Of a stretch of 14,195 nt of DNA, positions 6,695-14,195 are shown piece after piece. The position numbers and the translations under genes were made by a program. Below the pieces are notes generated by a model. That model saw only the letters and a list, made by a program, of their open reading frames with translations. It was not told where the DNA came from and ran no database searches. The first letter of the stretch is position 1; every line of letters starts with the position of its first letter. The DNA comes from JBEVMS01 sp040508515 (GTDB taxonomy: Bacteria; Pseudomonadota; Gammaproteobacteria; Xanthomonadales; Rhodanobacteraceae): contig JBEVMS010000268.1 of assembly GCA_040508515.1 (NCBI GenBank), positions 1 through 14,195 on the forward strand. Reading direction: 5' to 3'.

Positions 6695-7702
6695 ATGCTC
6701 GACGCCGCCATCCGCCACGACTGGAGCCGCGAGGAAATCGCCGCGTTGTTCGCGCTGCCCTTCAACGAATTGCTGCATCGTGCGCACAGCGTGCATCGTG
6801 AACACCACGATCCGCAGGCGGTGCAGGTGTCCACCCTGCTCTCGATCAAGACCGGCGGTTGCCCGGAAGACTGCTCCTACTGCCCGCAGGCGGCGCGCTA
6901 CGACACCGGCGTGCAGGCGCAGAAACTGATGAGCGTGGAAGCCGTGCTGGAGCGCGCACAGGCGGCCAAGGATGCCGGCGCCAGCCGCTTCTGCATGGGC
7001 GCCGCCTGGCGCGCGCCCAAAGACCGCGACGTGGTCAAGGTGGCCCAGATCATCGAGGCAGTGAAGGGACTGGGGCTGGAAACCTGCGCCACCCTGGGCA
7101 TGCTCTCGGGCAGCCAGGCCGAGGCGCTGAAAGAGGCGGGCTTGGACTACTACAACCACAACCTGGACAGCGCGCCGGAGTTCTACGGCGAGGTCATCCA
7201 GACCCGCCAATACCAGGACCGGCTCGATACGCTCGAACACGTGCGCGAGGCGGGCCTGAAAACCTGCTGCGGCGGCATCGTCGGCATGGGCGAGAGCCGC
7301 GCCCAGCGCGCCGGCCTGCTGCAGACCCTGGCCAACCTGCCCAGCCATCCCGAGTCGGTGCCGATCAACCAATTGGTGCAGGTCAAGGGCACCCCGCTGG
7401 ACGGCACCACCGCGCTGGATCCGTTCGAGTTCGTACGCACCATCGCGGTGGCACGCCTGCTGATGCCCGCCTCGATGGTGCGGCTGTCGGCCGGACGCCA
7501 GCAGATGGACGATGCGGTGCAGGCGCTGTGTTTCTTCGCCGGTGCCAACTCGATCTTCTACGGCGAAAAACTGCTGACCACCGGCAACCCCGATGTCGAG
7601 GCCGATCGCCGGCTGTTCGCACGTCTGGACCTGCACCCGCTGCAAGTCGTCGCCGAACCCGGCACGGTGCATGCCGATATTCTGCAGCCCGCTACGGCCT
7701 GA
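6695..7702 (+). CDS. bioB: Biotin synthase
   Basis: A 335-residue radical-SAM enzyme that inserts sulfur into dethiobiotin, the last step of biotin synthesis. The SAM [4Fe-4S] cluster motif GGCPEDCSYCPQ supplies C56, C60 and C63. The sacrificial [2Fe-2S] cluster ligands are C100, C131, C191 and R263, each offset by 3 from the E. coli residues. Substrate-site motifs YNHNLDS (153–159) and RLSAGRQQM (263–271) are intact. Length is normal for the family, and GGAG sits 7 nt before the ATG. bioF starts 3 nt after the stop, so the two form one transcript. Everything expected of a working enzyme is present. Confidence 0.98.
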   Translation: MLDAAIRHDWSREEIAALFALPFNELLHRAHSVHREHHDPQAVQVSTLLSIKTGGCPEDCSYCPQAARYDTGVQAQKLMSVEAVLERAQAAKDAGASRFCMGAAWRAPKDRDVVKVAQIIEAVKGLGLETCATLGMLSGSQAEALKEAGLDYYNHNLDSAPEFYGEVIQTRQYQDRLDTLEHVREAGLKTCCGGIVGMGESRAQRAGLLQTLANLPSHPESVPINQLVQVKGTPLDGTTALDPFEFVRTIAVARLLMPASMVRLSAGRQQMDDAVQALCFFAGANSIFYGEKLLTTGNPDVEADRRLFARLDLHPLQVVAEPGTVHADILQPATA

Positions 7703-7705
7703 ACG

Positions 7706-8908
<1,203 letters not shown>

Positions 8909-8911
8909 TCG

Positions 8912-9412
8912 CTACAGGCAGTCGATCAGCCCGTCATAGAGGCTGCGCGTGGTTCCCGGCAGCGCCGCATACAGCGGTTCAGCGCCGGCGAGCGCGGTGA
9001 GCAACTGGCTGACCGTGGTATGCGGCGCCAACGGCGCCACGCAACGCCAGCCGGGCAGGTTGACCAGCACGCGACCGGTTTGCGGATCGACGCTCTCCTC
9101 ACTGGCCGCGAAACCCCACACGCATTGCGAGACTTCGCCATTGCCGCTGTCCACCGCGCAGGCGAAGCGCAGCGCTTGGATATTGCTGTAGTCGCCCTCG
9201 CAAAATGTGTCGCCGCAGATATCGTCGAAATTGCGATTGAGCTGGTAAACCGCGCCGTACCAGGCGTTGACGTCGGCATCGCTGCTGATGTAACCGTCTA
9301 TGTCCACATAACTATGGCCGGTCGCTGCGGCCGAGGCCGCAGGCGCGGCGGCAACGTGGCCCAGCATCAACAGCAACGCCGCCGTGGCGATTGCCCGTAA
9401 ACAAGTATTCAT
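8912..9412 (-). CDS. Exported six-cysteine protein of unknown function
   Basis: A 166-residue protein that I do not recognise. The ATG at 9412 has GGAG 8 nt upstream and begins a clear signal peptide (MNTCLRAIATAALLLMLGHV…, cut near ASA at residue 28). The in-frame extension to 9577 looks non-coding. The mature part has exactly six cysteines (C66, C71, C85, C97, C124, C165), enough for three disulfides, which fits a periplasmic or secreted protein. It is acidic and aromatic, with DGYISSDADVNAWYGAVYQL and NFDDICGDTFCEGDYSN near its start. There are no transmembrane helices or catalytic motifs that I can name. It is convergent with bioF and divergent from ggt, and it has a hairpin-rich leader. 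Confidence 0.7.
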   Translation of the reverse strand: MNTCLRAIATAALLLMLGHVAAAPAASAAATGHSYVDIDGYISSDADVNAWYGAVYQLNRNFDDICGDTFCEGDYSNIQALRFACAVDSGNGEVSQCVWGFAASEESVDPQTGRVLVNLPGWRCVAPLAPHTTVSQLLTALAGAEPLYAALPGTTRSLYDGLIDCL

Positions 9413-9450
9413 CCTCAAGGCTCCGTGGAAGACGAGGTGGATCACCCCGT

Positions 9451-9496
9451 AGGCAGTGAACCGCCTGCCTCGATGTGTCGCCAAGCGCCTGGCGAC
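9451..9496 (-). promoter_or_regulatory. Two stacked hairpins in the leader of the exported protein gene
   Basis: Read toward the – strand gene, a perfect 7-bp stem with 6-nt loop (9496–9477) is followed by a 6-bp stem with 8-nt loop (9470–9451), then about 40 nt to the ATG. CCTC/GAGG pairing could also enclose the GGAG ribosome binding site. This may be a structured 5' leader; no known riboswitch consensus is recognised. Confidence 0.3.
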
Positions 9497-9667
9497 TTGC
9501 CGCTTTGTAGGTGACGGCAATCGCGCGTTGTCGCGTCGGCGGCCCCACTGGGTAGGGCGATCGCCGTGCACGCCCACTCACGGCGCGCGCCGATGTTTCT
9601 CCTACTCCCCATCCACCGTGGTTGCTCGGCTGGTGGCTCAGGCGAAGCATGACGTTCTGTGCCCAGG

Positions 9668-9686
9668 GCATCCGCGCAACGGATGC
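9668..9686. repeat. Perfect hairpin, 7-bp stem
   Basis: GCATCCG (9668–9674) pairs with CGGATGC (9680–9686) around CGCAA. The + strand then runs through a second GC-rich inverted stretch (GCCTCCGGCAGGC) to a TTTT at about 9719–9722. A terminator is possible, but the T-run is short and no + strand gene ends nearby. Confidence 0.3.
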
Positions 9687-9839
9687 GGTCGCCTCCGGCA
9701 GGCCTCCGTTTTCGAGCGCGGCGCACGCCATGCCATGCCATGGAATTTCTGCCGCCATGATCAACCCGAGGAAGCAAAAGAGACCGTTAATCCTCGGCTG
9801 TCCACGAGCGATTTTGAAAAGCCCGGTACGTACAGCCGG

Positions 9840-9901
9840 CTAGCCGTCCATCCCCTAGCCGTCCATCCCCGGGGGTACGATCCCCAGGGGTACGATCGCG
9901 C
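9840..9901 (+). repeat. Two adjacent 15-bp tandem duplications upstream of ggt
   Basis: CTAGCCGTCCATCCC is present twice, perfectly, at 9840–9854 and 9855–9869. Two base pairs later a second 15-bp unit, GGGGTACGATCCCCA (9872–9886), is repeated at 9887–9901, with its first 11 bases identical. The alternating CCCC and GGGG blocks can pair in several ways, including GGGG-TACGAT-CCCC (9872–9885) and CCCC-A-GGGG (9882–9890). The array ends just before the likely ggt -10 box. Confidence 0.75.
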
Positions 9902-9910
9902 GGCGCTTGA

Positions 9911-9919
9911 TGCTATGGT
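9911..9919 (+). promoter_or_regulatory. Candidate extended -10 promoter of ggt
   Basis: TGCTATGGT fits the extended -10 pattern TGnTATnnT, 43 nt before the ggt ATG. No good -35 is seen at 17-bp spacing (TACGAT, inside the tandem repeat), which an extended -10 can tolerate. The position beside the repeats would allow control by a repeat-binding regulator. Confidence 0.35.
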
Positions 9920-9961
9920 CAGAGGTCAGCTGTGCCGCCCCCGGAAGTTTGAGCCAATCGC

Positions 9962-11731
9962 ATGCGTATTTCCCCCTCCCTGATCGCCGCTGTGCTGTTT
10001 TGCCCGCTGGCCGTGGTTCCCGCCGCGCAAGCGCAAGACCAAAGCAACATCTCGCAACGGGCGCTCGACGCCACCGCGCCGTCCACCACCCGCACCGCGC
10101 TGGCCAGCGCGCAGCCAGTCACCGCCAAGCATGCGATGGTGGTTTCCGCGCAGCATCTGGCCGCGCAGGTCGGCGTGGACATCCTCAAGCAAGGCGGCAA
10201 CGCGATCGACGCGGCGGTGGCGGTCGGTTACGCCGAGGCGGTGGTCAATCCGTGCTGCGGCAACATCGGCGGCGGCGGTTTCATGCTGGTGCACCTGGCC
10301 AGCGGCAAGGATGTGTTCCTGGATTTTCGCGAGAAGGCGCCGCTGAAGGCCAGCCCGACCATGTACCAGGACGCCGACGGCAACGTGGTGCCCGGCAAGA
10401 GCACCGGCAACTATCTGGGCGTGGGCGTGCCCGGCACCGTGATGGGGCTGAACGAGGCGCTGAAGAAGTACGGCACCTTGAGCCTCAAGCAGGCGATCGC
10501 GCCGGCGATCAAGCTGGCCCGCGACGGCTTCGTGCTGCAACCGGGCGACGTCAAGATCATGGCCAACCGCAACCAGGATTTCGCCAAGTCGCCCAACGTG
10601 GCGGCGATCTTCTTGAACCAAGGCCAGCCCTACCAGGCCGGTGACCGCCTGGTGCAGACCCAGCTCGCGAACACCTTGCAGTTGATCGCCAACGGCGGCG
10701 ACGCGGCGTTCTACAAGGGACCGATCGCCAAGGCGGTGGTCGCCGCCAGCGAGGCCAACGGCGGCATCCTCTCGCTGCGCGACTTCGCCGACTACACCGT
10801 GCAGTGGGCCAAACCGGTGCAGTGCGGCTACCAGGGCTATACGGTGGTTTCCGCGCCGCCGCCCAGCTCCGGCGGCACCACGGTGTGTCAGATCCTGCAA
10901 ATTCTCGAACCCTTCCCACTCAAGCAGTGGGGCTACGGGTCGACGCAGAGCCTGCACTACTTCATTGAGGCCGAGCGGCGCGCCTTCGCCGATCGCAACA
11001 CCTACCTGGGCGATCCTGCGTTCGTGCACAACCCGCTGGACAAGCTGCTGTCGCCGCAGCACGCCGCCGCGTTGCGCGCCAGCATCAAGCCCGATCAGGC
11101 CACGCCGTCCAGCGAGATCGTCGGCAATCTGGCGCCGTTCGAGGGCGACAACACCACGCACTACTCGGTGCTGGATGAACACGGCAACGCGGTCAGCGTC
11201 ACCTTCACCATCAACTACTTGTTTGGCGTGGGCAAGATCGCCGGCGACACAGGCTTCTTCCTCAACAACGAGATGGACGACTTCACCTCCAAGCCGGGCG
11301 TGCCCAACAGCTTCGGCCTGGTGCAGGGCAAGACCAATCAGATCGAACCGGGCAAGCGCCCGCTCAGCTCGATGTCGCCGACCATCGTGCTCAAGAACGG
11401 CAAGCTGTTCATGATCACTGGCAGCCCCGGCGGCTCGACCATCATCTCCACCACGGTGGAGAGTTTTCTCAACGTGGCCGACTTCGGCATGAACATGCAG
11501 CAAGCGGTGGACGCGCCGCGCGTGCACCAGCAATGGCTGCCGGACACGGTGGCGGTCGAGCCGGGCCTGTTGACCGACGAGGTGCGCGCCGGGCTGGAAA
11601 AGATGGGCTACACCTTCAAGGAGGTGCAGTCCTGGGGCGCCGCCGAAGCGATCCTGGTCAATCCCGACAGCGGGCTGATCGAAGGCGCCAACGACCGCCG
11701 TCGCCCGGCGGGCCTGGCCGTCGGCTACTGA
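9962..11731 (+). CDS. ggt: Gamma-glutamyltransferase, periplasmic
   Basis: A 589-residue precursor of the Ntn-hydrolase family. It cleaves the gamma-glutamyl bond of glutathione and similar peptides and transfers the glutamyl group to water or amino acids. A signal peptide (cut after AAQA, residue 24) sends it to the periplasm. The large subunit carries NIGGGGFMLV and LDFREKAP with the glutamate-binding R123. Autocleavage should occur before T398 in DNTTHYSVLDEHGNAV, making T398 the catalytic nucleophile and leaving a small subunit of about 192 residues. That subunit contains MDDFTSKPGVPN, the lid-loop region, RPLSSMSPT and GSPGG, so active-site loops are complete. The ATG at 9962 gives the full signal peptide; the ribosome binding site is weak. 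It sits alone between divergent and downstream promoters. Its likely role is recovery of cysteine and glutamate from external or leaked glutathione. Confidence 0.96.
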   Translation: MRISPSLIAAVLFCPLAVVPAAQAQDQSNISQRALDATAPSTTRTALASAQPVTAKHAMVVSAQHLAAQVGVDILKQGGNAIDAAVAVGYAEAVVNPCCGNIGGGGFMLVHLASGKDVFLDFREKAPLKASPTMYQDADGNVVPGKSTGNYLGVGVPGTVMGLNEALKKYGTLSLKQAIAPAIKLARDGFVLQPGDVKIMANRNQDFAKSPNVAAIFLNQGQPYQAGDRLVQTQLANTLQLIANGGDAAFYKGPIAKAVVAASEANGGILSLRDFADYTVQWAKPVQCGYQGYTVVSAPPPSSGGTTVCQILQILEPFPLKQWGYGSTQSLHYFIEAERRAFADRNTYLGDPAFVHNPLDKLLSPQHAAALRASIKPDQATPSSEIVGNLAPFEGDNTTHYSVLDEHGNAVSVTFTINYLFGVGKIAGDTGFFLNNEMDDFTSKPGVPNSFGLVQGKTNQIEPGKRPLSSMSPTIVLKNGKLFMITGSPGGSTIISTTVESFLNVADFGMNMQQAVDAPRVHQQWLPDTVAVEPGLLTDEVRAGLEKMGYTFKEVQSWGAAEAILVNPDSGLIEGANDRRRPAGLAVGY

Positions 11732-11738
11732 GCGCCAC

Positions 11739-11766
11739 GCGCCGCGCACCCGAGGTGACGCGGCGC
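11739..11766. terminator. Stem-loop after ggt, 8-bp perfect stem
   Basis: GCGCCGCG (11739–11746) pairs with CGCGGCGC (11759–11766) around a 12-nt loop, 7 nt after the ggt stop. There is no T-tract, so it may protect the mRNA end or act through Rho rather than terminate intrinsically. Its right arm also occupies the -35 position of the next promoter, so it might be an operator. Confidence 0.4.
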
Positions 11767-11783
11767 AGCGGCCAGCAGCGGCC

Positions 11784-11789
11784 TATAAT
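11784..11789 (+). promoter_or_regulatory. -10 box (TATAAT) for the TrhO-like–bioH–bioC unit
   Basis: A perfect TATAAT stands out in very GC-rich DNA. The -35 position at 17-bp spacing reads CGGCGC, which is not a match, so an activator may be required. Transcription would begin near 11796, only a few nt before the ATG at 11802 and about 20 nt before the ATG at 11817. Confidence 0.6.
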
Positions 11790-11816
11790 GGGCGTTGTTT
11801 TATGCCGTACGCCGCC

Positions 11817-12563
11817 ATGCCGATCCTCAATATCTCCGCCTACAAGTTCGTCAGCCTGGATGACCCGGCGGTGCTGCGCGAGCGCATGTTGGAACGCTGC
11901 GAGGCGCTGGCGCTGAAGGGCACGATCTTGCTGGCGCCGGAAGGGATCAACCTGTTCCTGGCCGGCCCGCGCGCATCGATCGAGGCGTTTGTGACCTGGC
12001 TGCACGCCGATCCACGCTTCGCCGATATCGCACCCAAGGAATCGCTCTCCGCCACGGTGCCGTTCGGGCGCCTGCGGGTGCGGCTGAAGAAAGAAATCAT
12101 CACCATGCGCCAGCCGACCATCCGCCCCGAGGGCGGTCGCGCACCGGCGGTCAGCCCGGCCACCTTGCAGCGCTGGCTGGACGCCGGTCGCGACGACGCC
12201 GGCCGCGAGGTGATGCTGCTGGATACACGCAACGATTACGAAACCGACGCCGGCGCCTTCGTCGGCGCGGTGGATTACCGGCTGCGCAGCTTCGGCGATT
12301 TCCCCGCCGCGCTGGCCGCCGATCGTGCCCGCTACGCCGGCAAGACGGTGGTGTCCTACTGCACCGGCGGCATCCGCTGCGAGAAGGCCGCGCTGCACAT
12401 GCAGGATCTGGGCTTGGAGCACGTCTACCAGCTCGAAGGCGGCATTCTCAAATACTTCGAACAGACCGACGGCGCGTACTGGCGCGGCGACTGTTTCGTG
12501 TTCGACGAGCGCGGCACGCTGGATACCCGCTTGAGCCCCCGCACCGACGCCGAGCCCGCATGA
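11817..12563 (+). CDS. Rhodanese-domain protein, short TrhO-like (tRNA uridine hydroxylase/sulfurtransferase family)
   Basis: A 248-residue protein with an N-terminal acylphosphatase-like half (ISAYKFVSLDD, KGTILLAPEGINLFLAG) and a rhodanese domain at about 113–220. The active loop SYCTGGIRCEKAA places the catalytic cysteine at C182, with C188 nearby; LEGGILKYF follows. These are the hallmark motifs of E. coli TrhO (YceA), which with oxygen makes 5-hydroxyuridine at tRNA position 34. E. coli TrhO continues with a cysteine-rich tail after CFVFDER; here the protein ends 17 residues later with none, so the exact activity is less certain. The start at 11817 matches the usual MPI-N-AY beginning; an ATG at 11802 would add five residues but leave almost no leader. 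Neither has a ribosome binding site. It is 10 nt upstream of bioH and probably cotranscribed. Confidence 0.85.
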   Translation: MPILNISAYKFVSLDDPAVLRERMLERCEALALKGTILLAPEGINLFLAGPRASIEAFVTWLHADPRFADIAPKESLSATVPFGRLRVRLKKEIITMRQPTIRPEGGRAPAVSPATLQRWLDAGRDDAGREVMLLDTRNDYETDAGAFVGAVDYRLRSFGDFPAALAADRARYAGKTVVSYCTGGIRCEKAALHMQDLGLEHVYQLEGGILKYFEQTDGAYWRGDCFVFDERGTLDTRLSPRTDAEPA

Positions 12564-12573
12564 GCATCGCCGC

Positions 12574-13359
12574 ATGAGTCTGTCGATCGAGCGGCGCGGG
12601 CACGGCGCCACGCCCTTGGTGCTGATTCACGGTTGGGCGATGCACAGCGGGGTATTCGCGCCGCTGGTCGAGGCGTTGCAGACGCAGGCGACGATCTACC
12701 TGGTCGATCTGCCCGGCCACGGTCATGCGCGCAACAGCACACTGGCGCTGGAACCGGCTGCTTGCGCACAGGCGATCGCCGCGGCGACCCCGCCGGCGGT
12801 TTGGTTGGGCTGGTCGCTGGGTGGGCTGGTGGCGCTGCAAGGCGCGCTGGATCACCCGGCGCAAGTGCGCGCGCTGGCGATGCTCTGCGCCACGCCGAAG
12901 TTCACTCGCGACGGCGGCTGGGCGCACGGCAACGACGCCAACGTGGTGCGCCAGTTGGCCACCGATCTGGACGACGACTACCACCTGACCCTGGAGCGCT
13001 TTCTGGCGCTGGAGGCGATGGGCAGCGACGACCCGCGCGGCGAACTGCGGCGGCTGCGCCAGCTGGTGTTTGCGCGCGGCGAGCCGAATCCGCGGGTCTT
13101 GCACGAAGGCCTGCGCCTGCTCGAACACGCCGACCTGCGCGCGCAATTGCCGCGTCTGACCCAGCCCAATCTGTGGCTGGCCGGTCGGCGCGACCGGCTG
13201 GTCCATCCCGAGGCGATGCGCTGGTCGGCCGCGCAGGCCGGCGGCAACTTCGCGCAGATCGAACACGCCGGGCATGCGCCGTTCTTCGGCCACGTCGAGG
13301 CGCTGGCCGCGGCCCTGATGCCCTTGCTGGCCGCCACGGCGCAACCTTCCGTTGAATGA
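12574..13359 (+). CDS. bioH: Pimeloyl-[ACP] methyl ester carboxylesterase
   Basis: A 261-residue alpha/beta hydrolase that removes the methyl group from pimeloyl-ACP methyl ester, ending the disguised fatty-acid elongation that builds the pimeloyl chain. The catalytic triad is S81 in GWSLGG, D207 in AGRRDRLVH and H234 in HAGHAPFF, almost exactly the E. coli positions. The oxyanion-side motif LIHGWAMHSGVF lies at 17–28. Its length is normal. It starts 10 nt after the TrhO-like gene, where the ATGA of a tiny in-between frame overlaps that gene's stop, and bioC begins 7 nt after its end. The bioH–bioC pairing fits their consecutive use: BioC adds the methyl cap, BioH removes it. Confidence 0.96.
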   Translation: MSLSIERRGHGATPLVLIHGWAMHSGVFAPLVEALQTQATIYLVDLPGHGHARNSTLALEPAACAQAIAAATPPAVWLGWSLGGLVALQGALDHPAQVRALAMLCATPKFTRDGGWAHGNDANVVRQLATDLDDDYHLTLERFLALEAMGSDDPRGELRRLRQLVFARGEPNPRVLHEGLRLLEHADLRAQLPRLTQPNLWLAGRRDRLVHPEAMRWSAAQAGGNFAQIEHAGHAPFFGHVEALAAALMPLLAATAQPSVE

Positions 13360-13366
13360 GATCGGC

Positions 13367-14195
13367 ATGAGCGAGTTCCACGTCGACAAGCACCGCGTGC
13401 GGCAGAACTTCGGCCACGCGGCGGCCACTTACGAACAGCACGACGCGCTACAGCGCCAAGTGCAGGACGTGCTGCTGGAGCGGTTGGCGTTCTACCTGCC
13501 CACGCCCGAGCGCGTGCTCGACGTCGGCGCCGGCACCGGACGCGGCAGCGCGCTGTTGAAAAAAACCTACCCCAAGGCGCAGGTGATCGCGCTGGATGCC
13601 GCGTTGCCGATGCTACGTCAGGCCAAGCGTCACAGTAGCTGGCTGAAACCGTTCCAGCGTGTGAACGCTGATGCGCTGGCGCTGCCGCTGCCCGACCACA
13701 GCGTCGATGTGCTGCATTCCAACCTGTGCTTTCAGTGGATCGACGATCTGGCCACGCTGTTCAATGAGTGCGCGCGTGTGCTCAGGCCGGGCGGCCTGCT
13801 GACGTTTTCCACCTTCGGCCCGGACACCTTGAAAGAGCTACGCGCGGCCTGGGCGGCGGCCGACCAGCAGTCGCACGTCAGCCGTTTTCTCGACATGCAC
13901 GACATCGGCGACGCACTGATCGCCGCCGGCCTGCGCGACCCGGTGCTGGACGTGGATCGCTACACGCTGACCTACAGCGAGCCGCGCGCGTTGCTGAAAG
14001 AATTGCAGGGACTGGGCGCCACCCACGCCGACAGCGCGCGCCCGCGCGGGCTAACCGGCAAAACCCATTACCGACGCATGCTCGACGCTTACGAAACGCA
14101 GCGGCGCAACGGCCGCATCCCGGCCACCTGGGAAGTGGTCACCGCGCACGCGTTCGGCCCGCCGCCGGGGCAATCGCGCCGCGGCGCCGGCGGCG
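13367..14195 (+). CDS. bioC: Malonyl-[ACP] O-methyltransferase, 3' end missing
   Basis: An open frame from the ATG at 13367 (AGATCGGC before it) to the window edge, 276 codons without a stop. It is a class I SAM methyltransferase: motif I VLDVGAGTGRGSALL at 50–64, the acidic loop IALDAALPML at 75–83, the AL-LP-PD segment (103–110), the BioC-type LHSNLCFQWIDDL at 116–127, and VLRPGGLLTFSTFGPDTLKEL at 138–158. The end visible here (PATWEVVTAHAFGPP) is the usual near-terminal BioC motif, so only some 15–25 residues should be missing. BioC methylates the free carboxyl of malonyl-ACP so that fatty-acid enzymes accept it as a primer. It is translated in the same unit as bioH. Confidence 0.95.
   Translation, partial: MSEFHVDKHRVRQNFGHAAATYEQHDALQRQVQDVLLERLAFYLPTPERVLDVGAGTGRGSALLKKTYPKAQVIALDAALPMLRQAKRHSSWLKPFQRVNADALALPLPDHSVDVLHSNLCFQWIDDLATLFNECARVLRPGGLLTFSTFGPDTLKELRAAWAAADQQSHVSRFLDMHDIGDALIAAGLRDPVLDVDRYTLTYSEPRALLKELQGLGATHADSARPRGLTGKTHYRRMLDAYETQRRNGRIPATWEVVTAHAFGPPPGQSRRGAGG

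Larger units (their letters stand above)
9413..9961. other. 549-bp divergent intergenic region, hairpin- and repeat-rich
   Basis: No convincing gene is seen on either strand. From left to right it holds a hairpin AGGCAG…CTGCCT (9451–9470), a hairpin GTCGCCA-AGCGCC-TGGCGAC (9477–9496), a 10-bp palindrome GGCGATCGCC (9556–9565), a hairpin GCATCCG-CGCAA-CGGATGC (9668–9686), the palindrome CGGCTAGCCG (9836–9845), tandem 15-bp duplications (9840–9901) and a likely extended -10 box for ggt (9911–9919). A 175-codon open frame from 9456 overlaps the ggt start and lacks a ribosome binding site, so I regard it as chance. Confidence 0.6.

Noticed and set aside
9312..9777. Two – strand frames upstream of the exported six-cysteine gene
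   Set aside because: One overlaps that gene in another frame, and both lack ribosome binding sites and conserved motifs; they look like chance openings.
9456..9983. 175-codon + strand open frame in the region upstream of ggt
   Set aside because: It runs past the ggt start, includes the 15-bp tandem repeats, lacks a ribosome binding site and has a composition unlike the neighbouring genes.
9926..11749. 607-codon open frame on the – strand opposite ggt
   Set aside because: It is a shadow of ggt, whose + strand product has every catalytic motif.

Overview
The window is about two-thirds G+C. It carries a comF–bioB–bioF block and a bioH–bioC block whose proteins read like those of Xanthomonadales/Lysobacterales (Xanthomonadaceae or Rhodanobacteraceae). 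It looks like ordinary chromosome: I see no integrase, transposase, tRNA, rRNA or CRISPR array.

Left part (1–5281, all + strand). The window opens inside a CDP-glycerol glycerophosphotransferase-like gene. A 324-bp spacer follows, containing Pho-box-like repeats (801–829) and a small palindrome (908–924). Next come a TonB-dependent outer-membrane receptor (1035–3566) and an exported PHP-type metallohydrolase of the CehA/McbA kind (3710–5281). Both appear to start at TTG and both have signal peptides. Together they look like an uptake-and-processing pair; the Pho-box-like repeats hint at a phosphorus-containing substrate, but this is inference. The spacer between them carries a REP-like hairpin element.

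Middle part (5282–8908). The convergent spacer 5282–5598 holds a hexanucleotide repeat, two strong hairpins and a decayed duplicate of the active-site segment of comF. Then come comF and a 68-residue membrane protein (both – strand, one transcription unit), divergent from bioB and bioF.

Right part (8912–14195). A small exported six-cysteine protein of unknown function lies on the – strand. A 549-bp non-coding region follows, rich in hairpins and with two adjacent 15-bp tandem duplications, leading to ggt (gamma-glutamyltransferase). A TATAAT box precedes a short TrhO-like rhodanese gene, followed closely by bioH and bioC; bioC runs off the right edge.

Metabolically, BioC and BioH make and release the pimeloyl chain while BioF and BioB carry out the first and last ring-assembly steps of biotin synthesis. 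bioA and bioD are not in the window. The bio genes are split by about 3.6 kb of unrelated genes (exported protein, ggt, TrhO-like).

I did not find a clearly new defence or mobile system. The items most worth following are the comF remnant, the possible Pho control of the receptor/PHP pair, and the repeat-rich region upstream of ggt.
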